From assembly GCF_028858725.1 (NCBI RefSeq), contig NC_084768.1, positions 2,897,853-2,961,852 on the forward strand: a DNA stretch of 64,000 bases. The letters run 5' to 3'. Positions within the stretch are counted from its first letter, which is position 1. The number at the start of each line of letters is the position of its first letter. Shown in pieces: positions 1 through 10,700 of this stretch. Origin of the DNA: Colius striatus (lineage: Eukaryota; Chordata; Aves; Coliiformes; Coliidae). A program made the translations under genes and the position numbers. Below the pieces are notes generated by a model. It made no database searches and was not told the origin of the DNA. It saw nothing but the letters and a program-made list of their open reading frames with translations.

Positions 1-1260
1 CTGAGGTCAGGTAGTGTGAGCAGGGATGGGAACACCTCAGCTGAGGTCAGGCAGTGTGAGCAGGGATGGGAACAGCTCAGCTGAGGTCAGGCAGTGTGAG
101 CAGGGATGGGAACAGCTCAGCTGAGGTCAGGCAGTGTGAGCAGGGATGGGAACACCTCAGCTGAGGTCAGGCAGTGTGAGCAGGGATGGGAACAGCTCAG
201 CTGAGGTCAGGCAGTGTGAGCAGGGATGGGAACACCTCAGCCACACTCAGGCAGCACAGGCAGGAATGGGAACACCTCAGCTGAGGTCAGGCAGTGTGAG
301 CAGGGATGGGAACACCTCAGCTGAGGTCAGGCAGTGTGAGCAGGGATGGGAACACCTCAGCTGAGGTCAGGCAGTGTGAGCAGGGATGGGAACAGCTCAG
401 CTGAGGTCAGGCAGTGTGAGCAGGGATGGGAACAGCTCAGCTGAGGTCAGGCAGTGTGAGCAGGGATGGGAACACCTCAGCCACACTCAGGCAGCACAGG
501 CAGGAATGGGAACACCTCAGCTGAGGTCAGGCAGTGTGAGCAGGGATGGGAACACCTCAGCTGAGGTCAGGCAGTGTGAGCAGGGATGGGAACACCTCAG
601 CTGAGGTCAGGCAGTGTGAGCAGGGATGGGAACACCTCAGCTGAGGTCAGGCAGTGTGAGCAGGGATGGGAACAGCTCAGCTGAGGTCAGGCAGTGTGAG
701 CAGGGATGGGAACAGCTCAGCTGAGGTCAGGCAGTGTGAGCAGGGATGGGAACACCTCAGCTGAGGTCAGGCAGTGTGAGCAGGGATGGGAACACCTCAG
801 CTGAGGTCAGGCAGTGTGAGCAGGGATGGGAACAGCTCAGCTGAGGTCAGGCAGTGTGAGCAGGGATGGGAACACCTCAGCTGAGGTCAGGCAGTGTGAG
901 CAGGGATGGGAACAGCTCAGCTGAGGTCAGGCAGTGTGAGCAGGGATGGGAACACCTCAGCCACACTCAGGCAGCACAGGCAGGAATGGGAACACCTCAG
1001 CTGAGGTCAGGCAGTGTGAGCAGGGATGGGAACAGCTCAGCTGAGGTCAGGCAGTGTGAGCAGGGATGGGAACACCTCAGCTGAGGTCAGGCAGTGTGAG
1101 CAGGGATGGGAACACCTCAGCTGAGGTCAGGCAGTGTGAGCAGGGATGGGAACACCTCAGCTGAGGTCAGGCAGTGTGAGCAGGGATGGGAACACCTCAG
1201 CCACACTCAGGCAGCACAGGCAGGAATGGGAAAACCTCATCTGGGGTCAGGCAGTGAAGC
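1..1260. repeat. 40-bp satellite array with 240-bp spacing of a variant unit
   Basis: About 31 tandem units of exactly 40 bp run from the window edge to about 1260, so the left end is not seen. Two common unit types differ by ACACCTCAG versus ACAGCTCAG. A distinct variant starting CCACACTCAGGCAGCACAGG occurs at 241, 481, 961 and 1201, always a multiple of 240 bp (six units) apart. Units join as CTCAG/CTGAG, forming a 10-bp palindrome, extended to 14 bp (ACCTCAGCTGAGGT) in the common type. The last unit is diverged. The array lies upstream of a TNNI3K exon and so is intronic. Because 40 is not a multiple of 3, open frames through it are an artefact. Confidence 0.95.
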
Positions 1261-1536
1261 AGATAGCTCCCAGCTGCATTGTGCCTGCTCTCAAGCCAAG
1301 TAACTCATGGCTGGGTCAAGGTGTCTCCTCTGCAGAGCCACAGCTGGACACCCTGGTGATAATCCACTGACAGCTCTATTTGGCATCCAGCACCCAGTTC
1401 TCCTTGGCTAACCAAAACCAGGACGCACTGTTTTTCTCAGCCAAGCTATGAGGGTAATTGGGGGCACAAAACTTATGAAAAGGAGGTGAGGAAAGACTTT
1501 CTGCAATAACAGCGCCACCTTTTCTGTTCAATGCAG

Positions 1537-1706
1537 TTGATGTCTCCAGCCTCCAGCAACAGCAGTGGCTCCCTGTCACCCTCCTCATCGTCCGACTGCC
1601 TGGTGTCGCGAGGCGGACCCGGACGCAGCCACGTGGCAGCGCTGCGCAGCCGCTTCGAGCTGGAGTATGCGGTGAACACACGTGCCTATGCGGGATGGGC
1701 TCACAG
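1537..1706 (+). CDS. TNNI3K: TNNI3K third-from-last coding exon (Ser-rich tail)
   Basis: The acceptor is TTTTCTGTTCAATGCAG ending at 1536. The exon starts in frame (TTG ATG TCT) and encodes a Ser-rich stretch ([17 protein letters not shown]) followed by the conserved [15 protein letters not shown] segment. The predicted donor is CTCACAG|GTGCGG at 1706/1707, leaving AG to join C of the next exon as a Ser codon. The last 22 bases of the exon are also the first part of the 37/38-bp minisatellite unit. The reading frame stays open past the donor to 1860, so a later donor copy could be used. The choice of 1706 rests on phase and on alignment of the tail. Confidence 0.85.
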
Positions 1707-4700
1707 GTGCGGTACAGCAGCGCCTATGCGGGATGGGCTCACAGTGAGGGTACAGCAGCGCCTATGCGGGATGGGCTCACAGTGCAGTACAGCAGCACCT
1801 ATGCGGGATGGGCTCACAGGTGCAGTACAGCAGCACCTATGCGGGATGGGCTCACAGTGAGGGTACAGCAGCGCCTATGCGGGATGGGCTCACAGTGCGG
1901 TACAGCAGCGCCTATGCGGGATGGGCTCACAGTGCAGTACAGCAGCACCTATGCGGGATGGGCTCACAGGTGCAGTACAGCAGCACCTATGCGGGATGGG
2001 CTCACAGTGAGGGTACAGCAGCGCCTATACGGGATGGGCTCACAGTGAGGGTACAGCAGCGCCTATGCGGGATGGGCTCACAGGTGCGGTACAGCAGCAC
2101 CTATGCGGGATGGGCTCACAGTGAGGGTACAGCAGCGCCTATGCGGGATGGGCTCACAGTGAGAGTACAGCAGCGCCTATGCGGGATGGGCTCACAGTGC
2201 AGTACAGCAGCGCCTATGCGGGATGGGCTCACAGTGAGGTACAGCAGCGCCTATGTGGGATGGGCTCACAGTGAGGGTACAGCAGCGCCTATGCGGGATG
2301 GGCTCACAGTGAGGGTACAGCAGCGCCTATGTGGGATGGGCTCACAGTGAGGTACAGCAGCGCCTATGCGGGATAGGCTCACAGTGAGGGTACAGCAGCG
2401 CCTATGCGGGATGGGCTCACAGTGCGGTACAGCAGCGCCTGTGCGGGATGGGCTCACAGTGAGGGTACAGCAGCGCCTATGCGGGATGGGCTCACAGTGA
2501 GGGTACAGCAGCGCCTATGCGGGATGGGCTCACAGTGCGGTACAGCAGCACCTATGCGGAATGGGCTCACAGTGAGGGTACAGCAGCGCCTATGCGGAAT
2601 GGGCTCACAGTGAGGGTACAGCAGCGCCTATGCGGAATGGGCTCACAGTCCGGTACAGCAGCGCCTATGCGGGATGGGCTCACAGTGCGGTACAGCAGCG
2701 CCTATGCGGAATGGGCTCACAGTCCGGTACAGCAGCGCCTATGCGGGATGGGCTCACAGTGCGGTACAGCAGCACCTATGCGGGATGGGCTCACAGTGAG
2801 GGTACAGCAGCGCCTATGCGGGATGGGCTCACAGTGCGGTACAGCAGCGCCTATGCGGGATGGGCTCACAGTGAGGGTACAGCAGCGCCTATGCGGGATG
2901 GGCTCACAGTGAGGGTACAGCAGCGCCTATGCGGGATGCGCTCACAGTGCAGTACAGCAGCGTCTATGCGGGATGCGCTCACAGTGCAGTACAGCAGCGT
3001 CTATGCGGGATGGGCTCACAGTGCAGTACAGCAGCGCCTATGCGGGATGGGCTCACAGTGCGGTACAGCAGCACCTATGCGGGATGGGCTCACAGGTGCG
3101 GTACAGCAGCGCCTATGCGGGATGGGCTCACAGTGAGGGTACAGCAGCGCCTATGCGGGATGGGCTCACAGGTGCGGTACAGCAGCGTCTATGCGGGATG
3201 GGCTCACAGTGCGGTACAGCAGCGCCTGTGCGGGATGGGCTCACAGTGAGGGTACAGCAGCGCCTGTGCGGGATGGGCTCACAGTGAGGGTACAGCAGCG
3301 CCTATGTGGGATGGGCTCACAGTGAGGTACAGCAGCGCCTATGCGGGATGGGCTCACAGTGCGGTACAGCAGCGCCTTTGCGGGATGGGCTCACAGTGCG
3401 GTACAGCAGCGCCTATGCGGGATGGGCTCACAGTGCAGTACAGCAGCGCCTGTGCGGGATGGGCTCACAGTGAGGTACAGCAGCATCTATGCGGAATGGG
3501 CTCACAGTGAGGGTACAGCAGCGCCTATACGGGATGGGCTCACAGTGAGGTACAGCAGCATCTATGCGGGATGGGCTCACAGTGCGGTACAGCAGCGCCT
3601 GTGCGGGATGGGCTCACAGTGGGGTACAGCAGCGCCTATGCGGGATGGGCTCACAGGTGCGGTACAGCAGCGCCTGTGCGGGATGGGCTCACAGTGCGGT
3701 ACAGCAGCGCCTGTGCGGGATGGGCTCACAGTGAGGGTACAGCAGCGCCTATGCGGGATGGGCTCACAATTAGGGTACATCAGCGCCTGTGCGGGATGGG
3801 CTCACAGTGAGGGTACAGCAGCGCCGATGAGGGATGGGCTCACAGTGAGGGTACAGCAGCGCCTATGCGGGATGGGCTCACAGTGAGGGTACAGCAGCGC
3901 CTATGCGGGATGGGCTCACACTGAGGGTACAGCAGCGCCTATGCGGGATGGGCTCACAGTGCGGTACAGCAGCGCCTATGCGGGATGGGCTCACAGTGCG
4001 GTACAGCAGCGCCTATGCGGGATGGGCTCACAGTGACGGTACAGCAGCGCCTATGCGGGATGGGCTCACAGTGCGGTACAGCAGCGCCTATGCGGGATGG
4101 GCTCACAGTGAGGGTACAGCAGCGCCTATGCGGGATGGGCTCACAGTGCAGTACAGCAGCGCCGATGCGGGATGGGCTCACAGTGCAGTACAGCAGCGCC
4201 TATGCGGGATGGGCTCACAGTGCGGTACAGCAGCGCCTATGCGGGATGGGCTCACAGTGCGGTACAGCAGCGCCTATGCGGAATGGGCCCACAGTGAGGG
4301 TACAGCAGCGCCTATGCGGGATGGGCTCACAGTGCGGGTACAGCAGCGCCTATGCGGGATGGGCTCACAGTGAGGGTACAGCAGCGCCTATGCGGGATGG
4401 GCTCACAGTGAGGGTACAGCAGCGCCTATGTGGGATGGGCTCACAGTGAGGGTACAGCAGCGCCTATGAGGGATGGGCTCACAGTGAGGGTACAGCAGCG
4501 CCTATGCGGGATGGGCTCACAGTGCAGTACAGCAGCGCCTATGTGGGATGGGCTCACAGTGAGGTACAGCAGCGCCTATGTGGGATGGGCTCACAGTGAG
4601 GGTACAGCAGCGCCTATGAGGGATGGGCTCACAGTGAGGGTACAGCAGCGCCTATGCGGGATGGGCTCACAGTGAGGGTACAGCAGCGCCTATGTGGGAT

Positions 4701-7700
4701 GGGCTCACAGTGAGGTACAGCAGCGCCTATGCGGGATGGGCTCACAGTGAGGGTACAGCAGCGCCTATGCGGGATGGGCTCACAGTGAGGGTACAGCAGC
4801 GCCTATGCGGGATGGGCTCACAGTGAGGGTACAGCAGCGCCTATGTGGGATGGGCTCACAGTGAGGTACAGCAGCGCCTATGTGGGATGGGCTCACAGTG
4901 AGGGTACAGCAGCGCCTATGCGGGATGGGCTCACAGTGAGGTACAGCAGCGCCTATGCGGGATGGGCTCACAGTGCAGTACAGCAGCGCTTATGCGGGAT
5001 GGGCTCACAGTGAGGGTACAGCAGCGCCTATGCGGGATGGGCTCACAGGTGCGGTACAGCAGCGCCTATGCGGAATGGGCTCACAGTGAGGTACAGCAGC
5101 GCCTATGTGGGATGGGCTCACAGTGCGGTACAGCAGCGCCTGTGCGGGATGGACTCACAGTGAGGGTACAGCAGCGCCTATGCGGGATGGGCTCACAGTG
5201 AGGGTACAGCAGCGCCTATGTGGGATGGGCTCACAGTGAGGGTACAGCAGCGCCTATGCGGAATGGGCTCACAGTGGGGTACAGCAGCGCCTATGCGGGA
5301 TGGGCTCACAGTGAGGGTACAGCAGCGCCTGTGCAGGATGGGCTCACAGTGCGGTACAGCAGCGCCTATGCGGGATGGGCTCACAGTGAGGGTACAGCAG
5401 CGCCTGTGCAGGATGGGCTCACAGTGAGGGTACAGCAGCGCCTATGCGGGATGGGCTCACAGTGCAGTACAGCAGCGCCTATGCAGGATGGGCTCACAGT
5501 GGGGTACAGCAGCGCCTATGCGGGATGGGCTCACAGTGAGGGTACAGCAGCGCCTGTGCAGGATGGGCTCACAGTGCGGTACAGCAGCGCCTATGCGGGA
5601 TGGGCTCACAGTGCGGTACAGCAGCGCCTATGAGGGATGGGCTCACAGTGGGGTACAGCAGCGCCTATGCAGGATGGGCTCACAGTGGGGTACAGCAGCG
5701 CCTATGCAGGATGGGCTCACAGTGCGGTACAGCAGCGCCTATGCGGGATGGGCTCACAGTGAGGGTACAGCAGCGCCTGTGCAGGATGGGCTCACAGTGC
5801 GGTACAGCAGCGCCGATGCGGGATGGGCTCACAGTGAGGGTACAGCAGCGCCTATGCGGGATGGGCTCACAGTGAGGGTACAGCAGCGCCTATGCGGGAT
5901 GGGCTCACAGTGAGGGTACAGCAGCGCCTATGCGGGATGGGCTCACAGTGAGGTACAGCAGCGCCTATGCGGGATGGGCTCACAGTGCAGTACAGCAGCG
6001 CCTATGCGGGATGGGCTCACAGTGAGGGTACAGCAGCGCCTATGCGGGATGGGCTCACAGTGAGGGTACAGCAGCGCCTATGCGGGATGGGCTCACAGTG
6101 AGGGTACAGCAGCGCCTATGTGGGATGGGCTCACAGTGAGGTACAGCAGCGCCTATGTGGGATGGGCTCACAGTGAGGGTACAGCAGCGCCTATGCGGGA
6201 TGGGCTCACAGTGAGGTACAGCAGCGCCTATGCGGGATGGGCTCACAGTGCAGTACAGCAGCGCTTATGCGGGATGGGCTCACAGTGAGGGTACAGCAGC
6301 GCCTATGCGGGATGGGCTCACAGGTGCGGTACAGCAGCGCCTATGCGGAATGGGCTCACAGTGAGGTACAGCAGCGCCTATGTGGGATGGGCTCACAGTG
6401 CGGTACAGCAGCGCCTGTGCGGGATGGGCTCACAGTGAGGGTACAGCAGCGCCTATGCGGGATGGGCTCACAGTGAGGGTACAGCAGCGCCTATGTGGGA
6501 TGGGCTCACAGTGAGGTACAGCAGCGCCTATGAGGGATGGGCTCACAGTGCGGTACAGCAGCGCCTATGAGGGATGGGCTCACAGTGCGGTACAGCAGCG
6601 CCTATGCGGGATGGGCTCACAGTGAGGGTACAGCAGCGCCTGTGCAGGATGGGCTCACAGTGAGGGTACAGCAGCGCCTATGCGGGATGGGCTCACAGTG
6701 CAGTACAGCAGCGCCTATGCAGGATGGGCTCACAGTGGGGTACAGCAGCGCCTATGCGGGATGGGCTCACAGTGAGGGTACAGCAGCGCCTGTGCAGGAT
6801 GGGCTCACAGTGAGGGTACAGCAGCACCTATGCGGAATGGGCTCACAGTGAGGGTACAGCAGCACCTATGCGGGATGGGCTCACAGTGCGGTACAGCAGC
6901 GCCTATGCGGGATGGGCTCACAGTGAGGGTACAGCAGCGCCTGTGCAGGATGGGCTCACAGTGAGGGTACAGCAGCGCCTATGCGGGATGGGCTCACAGT
7001 GCAGTACAGCAGCGCCTATGCAGGATGGGCTCACAGTGGGGTACAGCAGCGCCTATGCGGGATGGGCTCACAGTGAGGGTACAGCAGCGCCTGTGCAGGA
7101 TGGGCTCACAGTGCGGTACAGCAGCGCCTATGCGGGATGGGCTCACAGTGCGGTACAGCAGCGCCTATGAGGGATGGGCTCACAGTGGGGTACAGCAGCG
7201 CCGATGCGGGATGGGCTCACAGTGCGGTACAGCAGCGCCTATGCGGGATGGGCTCACAGGTGCGGTACAGCAGCACCTATGCGGGATGGGCTCACAGTGA
7301 GGTACAGCAGCGCCTATGCGGGATGGGCTCACAGGTGCGGTACAGCAGCACCTATGCGGGATGGGCTCACAGTGGGGTACAGCAGCGCCGATGCGGGATG
7401 GGCTCACAGTGCGGTACAGCAGCGCCTATGCGGGATGGGCTCACAGGTGCGGTACAGCAGCACCTATGTGGGATGGGCTCACAGTGCAGTACAGCAGCGC
7501 CTATGCAGGATGGGCTCACAGTGCGGTACAGCAGCGCCTATGCGGGATGGGCTCACAGTGCGGTACAGCAGCGCCTATGAGGGATGGGCTCACAGTGCGG
7601 TACAGCAGCGCCTATGCGGGATGGGCTCACAGGTGCGGTACAGCAGCGCCTATGCGGAATGGGCTCACAGTGAGGTACAGCAGCGCCTATGTGGGATGGG

Positions 7701-10700
7701 CTCACAGTGCGGTACAGCAGCGCCTATGAGGGATGGGCTCACAGTGCGGTACAGCAGCGCCTATGCGGGATGGGCTCACAGGTGCGGTACAGCAGCGCCT
7801 ATGCGGAATGGGCTCACAGTGAGGTACAGCAGCGCCTATGTGGGATGGGCTCACAGTGAGGGTACAGCAGCGCCTGTGCAGGATGGGCTCACAGTGCAGT
7901 ACAGCAGCGCCTATGCGGGATGGGCTCACAGTGAGGTACAGCAGCGCCTATGTGGGATGGGCTCACAGTGAGGGTACAGCAGCGCCTATGCGGGATGGGC
8001 TCACAGTGAGGGTACAGCAGCGCCTGTGCAGGATGGGCTCACAGTGGGGTACAGCAGCGCCTGTGCAGGATGGGCTCACAGTGAGGGTACAGCAGCGCCT
8101 ATGCGGGATGGGCTCACAGGTGCGGTACAGCAGCGCCTATGCGGGATGGGCTCACAGTGCGGTACAGCAGCGCCTATGAGGGATGGGCTCACAGTGCGGT
8201 ACAGCAGCGCCTATGCGGGATGGGCTCACAGTGCAGTACAGCAGCGCCTATGCGGGATGGGCTCACAGTGCGGGTACAGCAGCACCTATGCGGGATGGGC
8301 TCACAGTGCGGGTACAGCAGCACCTATGTGGGATGGGCTCACAGTGCGGTACAGCAGCGCCTATGCGGGATGGGCTCACAGTGCGGTACAGCAGCGCCTA
8401 TGAGGGATGGGCTCACAGTGCGGTACAGCAGCGCCTATGTGGGATGGGCTCACAGTGCGGTACAGCAGCGCCTATGCGGGATGGGCTCACAGTGCGGTAC
8501 AGCAGCGCCTATGCGGGATGGGCTCACAGTGCGGGTACAGCAGCGCCTATGCGGGATGGGCTCACAGTGCGGTACAGCAGCGCCTATGCGGGATGGGCTC
8601 GCGGGAGCTCTCAATCTCTGCCAGAAGGGCAGAGCACTTTAGACTAAACTTTAGCCTTTAGCACCACTTAGCAGCCAGAAAGAGGAACAGCAGAGCAAAC
8701 CACAGCCCGGTGACACGCTGCTGTGCACTGGCGGCTGTGCGGGGCGCTGGGGGAGGAGCCGCGTGTGCTGGAGGCACAGCTTGGCTGTTACCTGAGTGGG
8801 TAGAGCGGTGACAGGTCCAGTGGGAGTGGAAGTGGGAGCAGTGCAGAGGGCACAGGACACTGAAATGTGCAGCCACCGAGGGGCAGCCCCTCCAGGACAC
8901 CCCCGAGCCCCACCACACCAGCTCCCTGACAGACCCTAGGGCTTTTTTGTATATTGTGAGGTAAATGATATCCACAGCATCCAATTAAGTTGGGGGGGAA
9001 AAAAGCTGTGTTCAGCTTTGTGCTCTCCATCTGGTCCGTGAAAAGTGTCAAAGCACAGGAACTGTGGCTAATGGTATTTTTAGTTGAAAGGTTTCTCGAG
9101 GGTGACACAAGCGTACTCAGCAAAGGCAACCCAAATGAAAGAGCCTCTTTTTCAGGCACAACACTGAGGTGTTATTTTCCTGGGGCACATAAATCTAGTG
9201 GCTCTCCTTTAGTCTTCCAATAGTGTCAGACATGGTCTGATGCATCTGGGCTCTGCATCAGATCTCTAAACTCTTCTGAGGCTTCCCAGCGCCATCGTCT
9301 CTGCCACTGCAACCATTATCCTTGGCTGTATTCTTCTGAATGCTCCTCTTCTTGGAAAATAAATGAACTAAGGGCTAAATGAGGACAGTTTGGGCTATTT
9401 GTGTGTGTATTTGCTTTCTGTCTGCCTGTAAGCTGAGAGGAGCTGTCAGAGGAGTTGTGTGTGTGACAGCCGCTTAGGATCAGGGATAACAACCTGCTGG
9501 CAGGACAGTGGCTTTGGTCAGTGAGAATTCAGCTCTTCCTTGCCAGAGAAACTCATTTGCAGGAACCTGTTTAGCAGTGATGCATAAAATGCACCCCACG
9601 GATCCCAGACTGATGGCTAGAACTGCACCATACAAAGAGCTGTGAAGCCCCAAACGGGACGTTTGAGGGAGGTCACTTTGAGAGCAGATGAAATGTGAGC
9701 ATGCATGTGATCCATGTTCTTGGTTCATAACTTTTCCTTGCTTTTGGTTGCTGCAAATGCCAGTGGCTGGGCATCAGGCTGATTTATTTCATGTTACTGT
9801 CTTTTCCTTCCAGCTCTGTAGAAAATGTTCTTATGGTTGGGAGATGTGACTTTATCAGTCTTATCTAAACAGACACCTATTTCACTTGCAGCACTGGGCA
9901 GCACCCTTCTCAGGGTCTGTCTTTGGATGACATGAGAAGAAACTTCCAGTACCCTCCAATTGACAAGAATGGTGAGTTAATGCAGTCAACTCTTCTGAGC
10001 ACCTGTCTGTGGTTAACCAGACAGAGCTACAGTTTCCTGAGGTACCAAAGAGTGTCACGAGGAGGCTGCTGGTCACTGCAGGCTGCTGCAGATCTCAGGT
10101 GCTGAGGGCAGAGGGTGCTGTGCTCTGCTGAGGAAGCCTCCATTGTCCCTGTGGAGTAGGGACAAGGGAAATAGGTTCTTCTGTGCACTCTGTGCTTCCA
10201 TCTATTGTTCTATATGTGCACATGCCAGCTGTGTTGATGGGATCCCTTCACTTCACAGTGTTGCTGTCTTCATTCAGAGTTTGCTGCCATCCTCTGCCCT
10301 GGGGCCTTCTCACTCCTGTCTTGGCATCTGTTCCATTTTCTGCCACTTTCCAACCCGTTTTGTCACCAGAACTCAGTGTTTTGTCCCGCCTGAAGCACCT
10401 TTGCACAGGCCTCAGCATGACTCTTGCGCTGAGCCCCTGCTCTGAACGTTGGGTGAGAGAAAGAGAAAACCTGGTCGTGTAAATATTTACTGAGTACAAC
10501 GCTAACAGCAGTGTTGCTGTCATAATGAATAGTGAGGTAATGACCTTTGCAGCTGAACAAAAAGGACAAAAACTTTGTGGTATGTGGACTCCACAGCTGC
10601 AGAGAGCAGCTCCTCAGGGCACAGCTTTCATTAGGTACTTGAGGGGAAAAAAAGAACAAGCCAGAAATGTTCAGTGAACTCCTGGAGTAAGATCACCTAG

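Noticed and set aside
146-1370. Open frames of 65-74 codons in the 40-bp array
   Set aside because: They repeat with the satellite unit, cycle through frames and have no splice or start context.
1685-8600. CRISPR-like direct repeats of 37 bp
   Set aside because: Units are contiguous without spacers and the context is a vertebrate intron.
1695-8661. Many open frames of 60-265 codons on both strands
   Set aside because: All are translations of the 37/38-bp minisatellite. Stop-free runs follow from unit composition. Only the 1537-1706 exon is supported.
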